Notes: generated by a model from the sequence alone, not told the origin. Shown: positions 8,842 through 17,272, counted from the first letter of the stretch. The stretch: 64,000 nucleotides of DNA from CAZLFQ01 sp964625465 (GCA_964625465.1 CAZVFD010000003.1:1-64000); one strand, 5' to 3'. Made by a program: numbers and translations.

Positions 8842-9303
8842 TTATTCCAAATTCAGTTTCATCCCTTCATGACTTGCTTCGAAGCCTAGGGTTTCATAAA
8901 AGCGTTTTGCCTCGGGGCGTTTCTTGTTTGTAGTTAATTGTATGATTGATACACCGTTACTTTTAGCATATTCAAGCGCCTGTTCAAACATCCAGTTGCC
9001 AATTTTTTGACCTCTATATTTCTCTTTGACTCGTACTGCTTCAATCTGCATCCGACTGCTGCCTTTGAATGTTAATGATGGCATAATAGTCAAATGGCAT
9101 GTCCCCACAATTTCGTTTTCATTTTCCACTACCATTAAATATTGGTTTGGGTCAGAAGAAATTTGTTGAAATGCTTTTACATATCTTTCATCAAGCGCGG
9201 TTTCCGACTCTCGTGTCTTTCCCAAATCATCTTCAAGAAGCAGTTGGACGATCATGGGTAAATCATCTTGTTTAGCTTTTCTTTGGGTTAACATATGGTT
9301 CAT
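8842..9303 (-). CDS. GNAT-family N-acetyltransferase
   Basis: GNAT of 153 residues. The core shows GTCHLTIMPSL, then IEAVRVKEKYRGQKIGNWMFEQAL (R-x-x-G-x-G acetyl-CoA loop) and RFYETLGFEASHEGMKL at the end, all typical of this superfamily. The start chosen overlaps the upstream Nudix stop as ATGA. A second in-frame ATG three codons later (MLTQRK) is equally compatible with the family. The gap to the triple-GNAT gene is only 5 bases. The substrate is unknown. Confidence 0.88.
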   Translation of the reverse strand: MNHMLTQRKAKQDDLPMIVQLLLEDDLGKTRESETALDERYVKAFQQISSDPNQYLMVVENENEIVGTCHLTIMPSLTFKGSSRMQIEAVRVKEKYRGQKIGNWMFEQALEYAKSNGVSIIQLTTNKKRPEAKRFYETLGFEASHEGMKLNLE

Positions 9304-9848
9304 ATCAAGCTCTTTAATTTCTCAATAAATCGATGCATATTCGGGTCAGACTTGCTAAAAGGAATCTCATCTAAACTATACCAACGAATGGCGTGAAATT
9401 CATTTTTGTCAAATTGATAGGTGGCCTGACTGTCTCCTTTTAATACATACCACAAGCTAACATCCATGTGTTGACCAATAAGGCTATTGGTTAATGTTGT
9501 TGTTAAGAAAATAGGCTCGGGAAGCAAGAAGACCGCTTCTATGCTTAGCTCTTCTAGGCACTCACGTTGTACGGTGATTTTCGGGTCTTCATCAATTTCA
9601 ACATGGCCACCCGAAGGAAGCCAAAGTTTTGCTGTTTTATGATCCACAAGTAGAATTTTTCCGCAGGACGGATCTAAAAGTACAAAGTAAGAAACTAAAT
9701 GTTTGTTTGGAATATCAGGTTTTTGAATGCGAAACAATTGCTCACCATTTTCAATCCATTTTAGAGTGTCTTCAATCTGCACTCGCTCAATCTCATCATG
9801 TGGCTTAATGCACTTAATAAGGGCGTGTATAGTTTCTTTTATATGCAT
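9300..9848 (-). CDS. Nudix hydrolase
   Basis: Hydrolase of nucleoside diphosphates linked to another moiety, 182 residues. A complete Nudix box is visible at about residues 84-106 (G-x5-E-x7-RE-x2-EE, reading GHVEIDEDPKITVQRECLEE), after a strand with WLPSGG. The protein ends with the FHAIRWYSLDEIPF segment usual in the family. It overlaps the upstream P-loop kinase by 10 bases and the downstream GNAT by 4 bases, so the three are one transcriptional unit. A role in sanitising or activating a small nucleotide-linked compound is plausible but not shown. Confidence 0.88.
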   Translation of the reverse strand: MHIKETIHALIKCIKPHDEIERVQIEDTLKWIENGEQLFRIQKPDIPNKHLVSYFVLLDPSCGKILLVDHKTAKLWLPSGGHVEIDEDPKITVQRECLEELSIEAVFLLPEPIFLTTTLTNSLIGQHMDVSLWYVLKGDSQATYQFDKNEFHAIRWYSLDEIPFSKSDPNMHRFIEKLKSLI

Positions 9849-10393
9849 AACTTACTATGGTTCATAATCATTTCGGCTGCTTTATCTGCGCTTAGATTGC
9901 TCACATCAATTTTAAGTAAATTAGGATGAGTGATTGAGAGTAAAGGGCTAGTATCGCCAGCATGCTCAGGGTTTATAGATTTCCATCTATCCCTTCTTTC
10001 AGGTTGAGTTATGCGTTTTAAATGCTCGTCTTTTGTAATCTCAATTTGAACAGGTATAAAAAGTGACCCTCTTTTCTCTGCTATATTTTTCACTTGTTCG
10101 AATAGACGTCGATCACCATCCGTTTCTTCCAACCAATTTGTAAGTACGTAACTTTTTTCGGGAACTTTTGTGAGAAAGTCCAAAATTTCATTTCTTATTT
10201 TGCCTATAGTATCCCATGCAAAACTAGGGATCTTTGCATAACCATCATATTGCAACAGTTCAAAGATAGGGTTGTTGATAAGTTGATTATCGCAAATTAT
10301 AAATCCATACTTTTTGGCTAACTCCTTGGCTATTGTGTACTTACCAACGCCAGGTCTGCCTGTGAGATAAATTATGGTTGAACGTTGGGTCAT
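9839..10393 (-). CDS. P-loop kinase-like ATPase (AAA_33 type)
   Basis: Cytoplasmic small P-loop NTPase of 184 residues. Walker A is GRPGVGKYT at residues about 11-19, followed by a helix typical of shikimate/chloramphenicol-phosphotransferase-type kinases. A WLEETDGDR segment and ITQPERRDRW supply likely lid arginines. Many such proteins beside Nudix and GNAT genes phosphorylate small molecules or drugs, but the substrate cannot be read from sequence. This is the first gene of the leftward operon; a promoter with perfect -10 lies just upstream. Confidence 0.8.
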   Translation of the reverse strand: MTQRSTIIYLTGRPGVGKYTIAKELAKKYGFIICDNQLINNPIFELLQYDGYAKIPSFAWDTIGKIRNEILDFLTKVPEKSYVLTNWLEETDGDRRLFEQVKNIAEKRGSLFIPVQIEITKDEHLKRITQPERRDRWKSINPEHAGDTSPLLSITHPNLLKIDVSNLSADKAAEMIMNHSKLCI

Positions 10394-10420
10394 AAGATTT
10401 AACAGTTTTAAGTATAAAGT

Positions 10421-10450
10421 ATTATATAAGGTTTAGTTTGCCTTTGGCAA
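10421..10450 (-). promoter_or_regulatory. Promoter of the kinase-Nudix-GNAT operon
   Basis: On the minus strand, -35 TTGCCA (10450-10445) and -10 TATAAT (10426-10421) with an 18-base spacer. The -35 lies inside a 7-base-pair perfect hairpin (10436-10452), so the promoter borders the structured region described separately. Confidence 0.6.
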
Positions 10451-10630
10451 ACCATCTTTGGTGTAATGAAAGTACTTGTTCCTTTCCCCGACCCTTCCCA
10501 CTACGTACTTTCATTACTATGGCGCCTGTAGAGCGCCCCCCATTTTAGTAAGGGCTTATGAGTAGGTGAAGAGCAGTAAATGAATTTTTCATAAACATTC
10601 CCCGATTAAAAAATTAAAAATTCATTTGGT
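10430..10630. repeat. Non-coding region packed with inverted repeats, possible decayed ORF
   Basis: The 265-base gap between the kinase and the AAC(6')-like gene holds four dyads: GTTTGCC/GGCAAAC (10436-10452), GTAATGAAAGTAC/GTACTTTCATTAC (10463-10475 and 10505-10517), GGCGC/GCGCC (10521-10537) and AAATGAATTTTT/AAAAATTCATTT (10578-10589 and 10616-10627). On the minus strand one frame reads MKNSFTALHLLISPY, a stop, then about 40 further open codons including EQVLSLHQRWFAKGK. This suggests a decayed small ORF or a composite repeat element. No T-run follows the hairpins, so they are not simple terminators. Confidence 0.55.
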
Positions 10631-10658
10631 GATCTTTTGTGAAAGAGATGCGTATTCT

Positions 10659-11186
10659 CTAATAATTGTATCTTTCATTTACCATCCAAGTCGTATCTTT
10701 ATTAGTTTTTACAGTTTTGAATCCTACCTTTTCATAGCTGCGAATTGCTGCTTTATTAGCAGTTTCCGAATCAACAAAAACGCACTCGTATTTAGGAAAA
10801 ATAATTTTCTCTAAAAATTGATCCAGAATTTTTGCACCATATCCCTTGCCGGTATAATCGACGTCGCCTATGTACCAATCGAAAGATGCTGTTAATTTGG
10901 GTAGATCTGAAACGTCGGCATCATCATCCCTAGGGAAGTCGTGAACATTATAAACTTGGATATAGCCAATTGGGATATTGTCTATCTCAATTACATAAGC
11001 CCACATATCTTTGCGAATACCATTTTCAATTTTATAGCTTTCGATGTATGACGCGAATTTTTCTTCTATTAATTCAGGCGTCCATTTTACATCCCTGTCC
11101 CACCATGCTTTTACGTGGGGGGTCTCAAGCCACTTTAGAAGTAGCGGCAAGTGTATTTTAATTAGGGGTCTAAAAGCGATTTTCAT
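10659..11186 (-). CDS. AAC(6')-like GNAT acetyltransferase
   Basis: 175-residue GNAT of the aminoglycoside 6'-N-acetyltransferase / IucB-like subfamily. Signs are the early WLETPHVKAWWDRD motif (the WW-D/E pattern of AAC(6') enzymes), PIGYIQVYN, FDWYIGDVDYTGKGYGAKILDQFL with the acetyl-CoA loop, and IRSYEKVGFK at the end. Such enzymes may acetylate aminoglycosides or unrelated amines; resistance is not proven. Its start codon shares a base with the stop of the upstream serine hydrolase, so the two are probably co-transcribed. Confidence 0.85.
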   Translation of the reverse strand: MKIAFRPLIKIHLPLLLKWLETPHVKAWWDRDVKWTPELIEEKFASYIESYKIENGIRKDMWAYVIEIDNIPIGYIQVYNVHDFPRDDDADVSDLPKLTASFDWYIGDVDYTGKGYGAKILDQFLEKIIFPKYECVFVDSETANKAAIRSYEKVGFKTVKTNKDTTWMVNERYNY

Positions 11187-12244
11187 TATTTACTCACAAT
11201 TGTTTTCCAAAACAACAAGCCTTTCTTAAGAGGGAATCGGGAGCTTTGGTTGGACATTATAACTATCCCAATTTTATGCTCAGGTAAAATTCCGACAAAT
11301 GCCGTTGCACCCTCAATATACCCAGAATGAAAAATCAGTGTAGAGTTGCTTTTAGATTTTAATGAAAGCCTTCTCCAGCCTAGGCAGTACGAAGATTTAA
11401 CCTCATCATTCTTGAATGGCAAGATGTTCCAAGTAAAGACGTCATCGGCTTTAATAACAGGTTTAAATATATGGTTTAAGGTTTTTTGAGAAACCACGTT
11501 AGGTCGATTTCCTAAAATAATCTGTAGAAATTCAACCATTCCATTTAATGAAGAAAAAACGCCTGCTGATGCAGGTACAATCTCCTGATAATTAGAAGGA
11601 AATTGCAGCTTTGAATGATCTCTAAAATGTGGGTAAGCTATATTATCTGACTTTAGTGGTAAAGTTTCTGATGAGATGCCCAATACATCAACTAGCTGAT
11701 TCATCGTGTAGTTTTTTGATTTTGCATAATCTTGAGTTAAGCTATAGGCGAGGTTGCTGTAAAAGTATAAGTTATTGCTTCCCCTACTTTTCTTATCGAG
11801 TTGTTGCAACAGTTCTTTCCTACTCGTGCCTTGCTCAATTTCTTTATCGCCTCTTATTCTAAACCCAGTTGTGTGGCTAAGAATATTTTTCAAGGGTAAG
11901 TTTAGGCCGTTAACAAGTACTTTATCATCGAAGCTAGCAATCTTTTTGTCTACTAGGGCGGCTAAAGCTGTTGCCGTAATAGCTTTTGAAACTGATGCGA
12001 CTCCAAATAATGTATCATCATCAATATTGGCACCACCAATTTCTTTGTATCCAAAAGTCTTTTTATAAATCACCTTATCGTTTTCTACTATTGCAACTGC
12101 ACTACCAACTAATTCTTCGGCATCTGCTTCTATCAATCCAACTAGTTCTTGAATCGTAGTGTTGTGTTCTGAAGCGGCTGAACACGGGCCTGCATATGTT
12201 AGAGTGAATATTACAAGACACATTAGCGTTTTAAATCTGTCCAT
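11186..12244 (-). CDS. Serine hydrolase of the beta-lactamase class C / S12 family
   Basis: Exported serine hydrolase, 352 residues from the chosen start, which follows a GAGGGG ribosome site and begins a clear signal peptide (MDRFKTLMCLVIFTLTYAG, cleavage near CSA). The S12 motifs are present: SVSK nucleophile tetrad in GVASVSKAITA, a YSN motif in FYSNLAYSL, and HSG (HSGYIEGATAF) near the C-terminus in the place of KTG. This family includes AmpC beta-lactamases, D-alanyl peptidases and esterases; the true substrate is not clear. It precedes the AAC(6')-like gene in the same operon. Periplasmic location is inferred. Confidence 0.85.
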   Translation of the reverse strand: MDRFKTLMCLVIFTLTYAGPCSAASEHNTTIQELVGLIEADAEELVGSAVAIVENDKVIYKKTFGYKEIGGANIDDDTLFGVASVSKAITATALAALVDKKIASFDDKVLVNGLNLPLKNILSHTTGFRIRGDKEIEQGTSRKELLQQLDKKSRGSNNLYFYSNLAYSLTQDYAKSKNYTMNQLVDVLGISSETLPLKSDNIAYPHFRDHSKLQFPSNYQEIVPASAGVFSSLNGMVEFLQIILGNRPNVVSQKTLNHIFKPVIKADDVFTWNILPFKNDEVKSSYCLGWRRLSLKSKSNSTLIFHSGYIEGATAFVGILPEHKIGIVIMSNQSSRFPLKKGLLFWKTIVSK

Positions 12245-12337
12245 TGAACCCCTCTTTATGTAGTATGCCGCACTTATATCACATTTTAAAAGTTTGACCA
12301 AGTCTTAAAGGAATGTATAGGTGTTGGACTCAGGAAG

Positions 12338-12775
12338 TTAAAGATATGATGGCAGCTCCAATTTCTTCCCATAACTCATTCCATTCAAAAGCTTATGTAC
12401 TGGAAGGAATAAATTTTCTGGTAGGTTATCCAAGTCAAACCAGCCCCAATTTTCTACCTTATTTGGTTCATTATTTAGTACATTTTGATTGCCTAAATAG
12501 TTCGCTGTCATTAGAATGGAGACGTAGTGCTTTCCCTCATTTTCAAAAAAATCGTTAGTAATGGCTAGAAACTGTGGTGATTTAATTACCAAGTTTGTCT
12601 CTTCAAAGACTTCTCTTATAGCACAATCTTCAAAACTCTCTTTGAATTCCAAATGTCCGCCACATGGGCCCCAAGAGCTTTCACCGTGAGCGTTAAGTCG
12701 CTTTCCAAGTAAAAGCTGCTGTTTGGAATTAAAGACCAGAACACCAACGCCTACTCTTGGTTTTAATATTTCCAT
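12338..12775 (-). CDS. NUDT15-like Nudix hydrolase
   Basis: 145-residue Nudix hydrolase. It starts almost directly with the RVGVGVLVFNS strand and carries a full Nudix box (GGHLEFKESFEDCAIREVFEET) at about residues 39-60. The HYVSILMTANY strand and the ENWGWFDLDNLPENLF tail match the NUDT15/MTH3 subgroup, which hydrolyses modified nucleoside triphosphates such as oxidised or thio-dGTP. It is divergent from the MFS gene. Subgroup assignment rests on pattern memory and not on a search. Confidence 0.85.
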   Translation of the reverse strand: MEILKPRVGVGVLVFNSKQQLLLGKRLNAHGESSWGPCGGHLEFKESFEDCAIREVFEETNLVIKSPQFLAITNDFFENEGKHYVSILMTANYLGNQNVLNNEPNKVENWGWFDLDNLPENLFLPVHKLLNGMSYGKKLELPSYL

Positions 12776-12861
12776 TTTATTCCTTAGTAAAATTTATTGT
12801 GTTAGTATTAAGCAGTAATCTGGATGCATTAGTTTAATTGTAAATCCAATATATATAAAAA

Positions 12862-14064
12862 ATGACAGCAAAAAACAAATATTCAAAAATCTTTCTTCTA
12901 GCGACACTGATTCTGGTCGATCTGCTTTCAGCGGCGGAACTAGATTTGTTCGTGCCTAGTTTCCCCGAAATAAGACAGCATTTTGATCTCACGCCATTTT
13001 GGGTTGAAGCCTTGCTATCGGTTAACTTTATTGGCTATTGTACAAGTCTGTTTGTTGTTGGAACACTATCCGATAAGTATGGTAGAAAACCGTTAATAAT
13101 GCTTGGTCTTTCTATCTTTATAGTAGGTAGCATAATCTGTGTTACAGCCAATGAATTTGAAGGTCTTTTAGTTGGTAGGTTTTTGCAAGGGTTGGGAATT
13201 GCCGCGCCATCGATACTGTGCTTCTTGGTAATTGCTGATGAATATCCCTTAAAAGAACAGCAGTCTTTGTTTGCTATATTAAACGGAATTATGAATGCGA
13301 CACTTGGCATAGCTCCAGTTGTGGGTAGTTATATCACACTCTACTTCCATTGGCATGGAAACTTTATGGCGCTATTATTGTTTGGGATCGTATGTTTAGT
13401 AGCCGCTCAACTTTTTATCCCATCTAGAAAGATTGAGCATAATGAAAATTTCACTTCTGCAGGCTATAGATCGATATTAAAATCTTGGCCAGTTATGCTG
13501 ATAACAATACACATTGTAATGATGTGTATCCCATATTGGATTTTCGTTGGCATGTCTCCAATTTTATATATGGAAGATTTAGGGGTAAGCTTGCACCACT
13601 TTGGTTTTTATCAGGGAATTCTCGCATTCTTATTTGCTATAGGAAGTATTGCGTTTGGTTTTGTTGTAAAAAAGTTTGAACAGAAATCTCAGCTGAATTT
13701 CACAAATCTAATATTTGTTTTAAGTTTGATAGCCATTTTTTATGTGACTTGGGTTGATAGTAAAAATCCACTATTACTTACACTGGCAATTTTAATTTTT
13801 GTTTTCGGGCAGATAATACCATCCGTGATATTATACCCACTTTGTTTAAGTTTAATGCCGCAATCAAAAGCACGAATATCAGCTATAATGCAAGGCTTTA
13901 GATTAGTTTTAACTGCTATATCACTTCAGGTTGCAGGATATTTCTACCAAGGTTCATTCCAAAATATTGGGATCATAATTTTAGTGTTTGTCGTGCTTTC
14001 AATATATACCTTGAACTTAGTGGTGAATAACAAGAAAATCGAAAGAGTTTTTTATGAGCAGTAA
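12862..14064 (+). CDS. MFS multidrug efflux transporter, Bcr/CflA-like
   Basis: Inner-membrane major facilitator of 400 residues with about 12 transmembrane helices, of the DHA1 Bcr/CflA drug:H+ antiporter type. The family motif A appears between TM2 and TM3 (GTLSDKYGRKPLIMLG). TM1 contains the acidic residue of the LDLFVPSFPEI signature, and TM4 has GRFLQGLGIAAPS. No clear ribosome site precedes the ATG. It overlaps the following GNAT gene by 11 bases and heads a four-gene rightward operon with a GNAT, a methyltransferase and a secreted protein. Export of toxic compounds is the likely role. Confidence 0.9.
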   Translation: MTAKNKYSKIFLLATLILVDLLSAAELDLFVPSFPEIRQHFDLTPFWVEALLSVNFIGYCTSLFVVGTLSDKYGRKPLIMLGLSIFIVGSIICVTANEFEGLLVGRFLQGLGIAAPSILCFLVIADEYPLKEQQSLFAILNGIMNATLGIAPVVGSYITLYFHWHGNFMALLLFGIVCLVAAQLFIPSRKIEHNENFTSAGYRSILKSWPVMLITIHIVMMCIPYWIFVGMSPILYMEDLGVSLHHFGFYQGILAFLFAIGSIAFGFVVKKFEQKSQLNFTNLIFVLSLIAIFYVTWVDSKNPLLLTLAILIFVFGQIIPSVILYPLCLSLMPQSKARISAIMQGFRLVLTAISLQVAGYFYQGSFQNIGIIILVFVVLSIYTLNLVVNNKKIERVFYEQ

Positions 14065-14536
14065 AATTTTAATTAGGCGATATAATGATGGCGATGCAAA
14101 GTTTATTAGCCAATTATATTACGACACTATACACACAGTTAATGCCAAAGATTATTCTAAGGAACAATTAGAGGCGTGGGCCCCATATTCTTCAGTAAAA
14201 GACTACAGTGGCTGGGAAGAGAAGTTGCAAAAGATAAAACCATTTGTTGCTCTGATTGGAGAGCAGATAGTTGGTTTTGCAGAGTTCGAGCCAAACGGTC
14301 ATATAGACTGTTTTTATGTCCACCATGAATTTCAAGGACGCGGTGTTGGCAGTGCGTTAATGCGTGAAATCGAAATAGAAGCGAGAGAAAAATTATTAGG
14401 TAGAATCTATGCAGAAGTCAGCATAACAGCAAAACCATTCTTTGAAGCCAAAGGATTTAAGGTTGTTAAGCAACAAACTGTGACCCTTCGCGGAGTGGAC
14501 TTGGTGAATTTTGTGATGGAGAAGTCTATAAAGTGA
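14054..14536 (+). CDS. GNAT-family N-acetyltransferase, YafP-like
   Basis: 160-residue GNAT. The opening ILIRRYNDGDAKFISQLYYDTIHTVNAKDYS and the EQLEAWAP segment are characteristic of the YafP-like group. The core follows as GFAEFEPNGHIDCFYVHHEFQGRGVGSALM (acetyl-CoA loop Q-x-x-G-x-G) and ends with KPFFEAKGFKVVKQQTVTLRG. It overlaps the MFS pump upstream by 11 bases and the methyltransferase downstream by 4. Genes of this group accompany toxin-resistance functions in other genomes, but the substrate here is unknown. Confidence 0.85.
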   Translation: MSSKILIRRYNDGDAKFISQLYYDTIHTVNAKDYSKEQLEAWAPYSSVKDYSGWEEKLQKIKPFVALIGEQIVGFAEFEPNGHIDCFYVHHEFQGRGVGSALMREIEIEAREKLLGRIYAEVSITAKPFFEAKGFKVVKQQTVTLRGVDLVNFVMEKSIK

Positions 14537-15138
14537 CTAAGCGCAAAGCAGATGTTTATAAAGTTTACGACAAAATTGCTAAATGGTTTGACGAGCATAG
14601 GAGTCGAGATTTATTCGAAAAACCGTGGCTTGATAAAGCCATCGCCCTCGTACCCCTAAAAGCAGAGGTTCTAGATTTGGGTTGTGGAATGGGTGAGCCG
14701 ATTATTCCATACTTTATATCCAAAGGATTTAGTGTTACAGGTGTAGATGGTAGCGAACAATTATTGGAAATGGCAAGAGCCAGATTCCAAAATGTTGAGT
14801 TCGTTTTAAGTGATATGCGTCTACTTAAATTGAATAAAAAATTTGACCTAATAATAGCGTGGCATAGTTTCTTCCACTTATCACAAGATGATCAACGCGC
14901 CATGTTCAAAATTTTTGTAGAGCACCTAAACCCTAAAGGAGTCTTGCTATTTACCTCTGGTGACAAAGCTGGTGAGGAATGGGGAAATAATGGTGGCGAA
15001 GCTCTCTATCATGCCTCACTTTCAATTAGTGAATATAAAGCCATTTTAGCGAAATTCGGTTTGGCTCTCATTGATAATAAAATATTGGATCCTGCATGTG
15101 GAGATGCTACTGTTTGGTTAGCTCAGTTAGAAAGGTGA
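14533..15138 (+). CDS. SAM-dependent methyltransferase, class I
   Basis: 201-residue cytoplasmic methyltransferase. Motif I VLDLGCGMGEP is near residue 45, the acidic ribose-binding residue is in VTGVDGSEQLLEMA, motif II-like FVLSDMRLL follows, and the post-motif segment is FDLIIAWHSFFHL. The start is a GTG that overlaps the upstream stop (GTGA), which explains the tight coupling. Small-molecule methylation is likely from the compact size, but the acceptor is unknown. Confidence 0.88.
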   Translation: MTKRKADVYKVYDKIAKWFDEHRSRDLFEKPWLDKAIALVPLKAEVLDLGCGMGEPIIPYFISKGFSVTGVDGSEQLLEMARARFQNVEFVLSDMRLLKLNKKFDLIIAWHSFFHLSQDDQRAMFKIFVEHLNPKGVLLFTSGDKAGEEWGNNGGEALYHASLSISEYKAILAKFGLALIDNKILDPACGDATVWLAQLER

Positions 15139-15140
15139 TT

Positions 15141-16313
15141 ATGAATAAGTTAATCCTTTTAGTTTTAATGGTATTCTCAATTCAATGCTCATTCGCAGAT
15201 GACGAAGTCTTTCCCATATCTACAGAAATCCAAATAGGCAAAATCCGTAACTTGATTGAGCGTGCACCTGAAAAAGGAATCTATGTTACTGTAGGGGGTG
15301 AGAGAGCTTTTAGAGGGGCTTCAATGTATTCTGGCATTGACCACCTTGTAATTTTTGACATTGCGCCCGATATAATAAAATTCAACTCAATTAACATAAA
15401 ATTACTAAAAGCCCTTGATAAAGAAGCCTATAAAATTTTACGCTGGAGCAGTACATTTAATGAATGGAAGAAGCTGGATGCTAGTCTGTCAGAAGATGAT
15501 TTTAAATGGTGGAATGATCGAATTAGAAACATGAAGGGTTACGACCTACCAGAGAAGTTAAACAAGACAGGTAGTTCTACCCAGTATATTCGAATTCGTG
15601 AAAAGTTAATGAGCATTTATCCTAAAGTTTCTGCGAAGTATAACAACAGAGTTCGCACATTTTTGACTTATGTTGCATGGGATGATGTCGCGCTAAATCA
15701 GATAGGATCAAAAGATCCCTTGTCCAAAGAAGAATTTGAATATTTCAACCTAGAGAGGAAGTCAGAAAGTTCTTGTGTTCAGAAATTTATTGATGAGCCT
15801 TCAACCACCGTCGATTGGGGTAATATTATAGATTACAAGTCTGGCAATTATCTATTTGATGATAAGTTATATAAAAGATTACATGACTTAGCACTTCAGA
15901 ATAAGATAACTGTTCTGAAGCTTAATTTATCCTCAGATGAAGGTTTGAAGTTGATGGTTGAAACGGTCAAACAAATCAAAAGCAAAATTGCCATCATGGA
16001 TTTAGATAACCTTTATCTTTATGAATACATGGGGGAATTAAATTATCAAAAGGCTGTTAATACGCTCTTACAATACGGTGAGTCTAGTTCTGTGCTAATA
16101 CTGATGCATAATTACAAAAGTTTTTCCTGTGCACAGTTTTCACTGTATATAGGCTTTACATTTGAGCATGTGAAGACATGGCCGCAGCAACCATTTTTAG
16201 ATGATTTTATAAATTCAATACCGCATGAAATATATCCGCTTTTAGATGGACGTTTGTACGAGTCTAAAGATGAATTACCTACCTATTTTAGAAGCAAAAT
16301 TAGAAATTTCTAA
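15141..16313 (+). CDS. Secreted LIC_10091-like protein of unknown function
   Basis: 390-residue exported protein. The ATG at 15141 follows AAAGGTG and begins a signal peptide (MNKLILLVLMVFS, cleavage after CSFA). The upstream in-frame start would bury this peptide and overlap the methyltransferase, so it was rejected. The mature part begins with a Rossmann-like region (YVTVGGERAFRGASMYSGIDHLVIFDIAPDII) resembling the LIC_10091 family, whose members look like inactive or unusual methyltransferase folds. It lies 2 bases after the methyltransferase gene. Family placement is tentative and function unknown. Confidence 0.65.
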   Translation: MNKLILLVLMVFSIQCSFADDEVFPISTEIQIGKIRNLIERAPEKGIYVTVGGERAFRGASMYSGIDHLVIFDIAPDIIKFNSINIKLLKALDKEAYKILRWSSTFNEWKKLDASLSEDDFKWWNDRIRNMKGYDLPEKLNKTGSSTQYIRIREKLMSIYPKVSAKYNNRVRTFLTYVAWDDVALNQIGSKDPLSKEEFEYFNLERKSESSCVQKFIDEPSTTVDWGNIIDYKSGNYLFDDKLYKRLHDLALQNKITVLKLNLSSDEGLKLMVETVKQIKSKIAIMDLDNLYLYEYMGELNYQKAVNTLLQYGESSSVLILMHNYKSFSCAQFSLYIGFTFEHVKTWPQQPFLDDFINSIPHEIYPLLDGRLYESKDELPTYFRSKIRNF

Positions 16314-16327
16314 TAGTTAGCCATGAC

Positions 16328-16356
16328 TTGTAAATAGGCTCTTTTCCTGCTACACT
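16328..16356 (+). promoter_or_regulatory. Promoter of the class D beta-lactamase gene
   Basis: -35 TTGTAA (16328-16333), 17-base spacer, -10 TACACT (16351-16356), about 28 bases before the start codon. It lies in the 71-base gap after the secreted-protein gene and makes the beta-lactamase an independent transcription unit. Confidence 0.65.
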
Positions 16357-16384
16357 CCTGCGCAGAAAACTACATGAAGGGGAA

Positions 16385-17185
16385 ATGATGAAAAAATCAA
16401 TATTGATGTTCTGTGTAAGCGCGCTGTTCAGCACATCAGCTTTAGCGAATGAGAATTGCTTTATAGCAAAAGAAGGTTCGAAAATTCTTAAAAATGAAGG
16501 TGAGTGTTCAATTCCATATTCTCCTGAATCTACATTTAAAATTCCATTAAGCTTGATTGGGTTTGATTCAGGAATTCTGAAAGATGAAACTCATCCTGAG
16601 TGGCCTTTCAAAGAAGAATATGTCTCATTTCTTGATGTTTGGAAGCAACCACAAACCCCTACCTCATGGATGAAATACTCATGCATTTGGTACTCGCAAG
16701 TTTTGACCAAACAACTGGGTATGAAAAAGTTCCAAGATTACGTTTTGAAACTAAATTATGGTAATAAAGATCTAGCTGGAGATAAGGGGCAGAATAATGG
16801 CCTCACGAATGCATGGCTTTCTAGTTCGCTAGAAATATCACCTAATGCACAAGTGACATTTATAGAAGATTTATTAGCGAGTAAATTGCAAGTCTCTAAA
16901 GATGCTCAGGCCAAAACGAGGAATATTCTGTACGTTGAAGACTTGAGTAATGGTTGGAAGCTTTATGGCAAAACAGGTAGTGGCAATTTGTTGAGTAAGG
17001 ATAAGACGCAAAAATTGGAAATGAAGCATGGTTGGTATGTTGGCTGGATTGAAAAAGCCGATAAGAAAATTGTTTTTGTAAACCACATTGTAGATGACAA
17101 AAAAATCGAGCAAGCTGCAGGTCCTAGAGCTAAAGAGCAAGCTAAAGCTAAGTTAGAGGAGCTGATTAAGGAAATTAAAAATTAG
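16385..17185 (+). CDS. Class D (OXA-type) beta-lactamase
   Basis: Periplasmic serine beta-lactamase of about 266 residues, the normal class D length. A signal peptide (MMKKSILMFCVSALFSTSALA) precedes the mature protein. Class D motifs in order: nucleophile STFK near residue 48; SCI at about 98-100, where most members have S-x-V, so Val is replaced by Ile; YGN near 125; NAWLSSSLEIS with the Trp that shields the carboxylated Lys; and KTGSG near 195. All catalytic residues are therefore present. Two adjacent ATGs are possible; a GGGG ribosome site precedes both. It is monocistronic with its own promoter. The spectrum of activity cannot be predicted. Confidence 0.9.
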   Translation: MMKKSILMFCVSALFSTSALANENCFIAKEGSKILKNEGECSIPYSPESTFKIPLSLIGFDSGILKDETHPEWPFKEEYVSFLDVWKQPQTPTSWMKYSCIWYSQVLTKQLGMKKFQDYVLKLNYGNKDLAGDKGQNNGLTNAWLSSSLEISPNAQVTFIEDLLASKLQVSKDAQAKTRNILYVEDLSNGWKLYGKTGSGNLLSKDKTQKLEMKHGWYVGWIEKADKKIVFVNHIVDDKKIEQAAGPRAKEQAKAKLEELIKEIKN

Positions 17186-17272
17186 CCTGTAGATGAAGTT
17201 ATTAGTTAAAGTAGTTAGCTTGGTATAATTGGTTATTTGCTGATCTTATTCTTTTGTTTGAGATTAGTTCGC

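Noticed and set aside
10521..10537. GGCGCC...GGCGCC-type hairpin as terminator
   Set aside because: No T-run on either strand; treated as part of the structured repeat region.
12244..12301. Extended N-terminus for the serine hydrolase
   Set aside because: It would put 19 residues before a clear signal peptide; the internal ATG has a GAGGGG ribosome site.
15096..15140. Upstream start for the secreted LIC_10091-like protein
   Set aside because: It overlaps the methyltransferase and hides a good signal peptide that starts at 15141.
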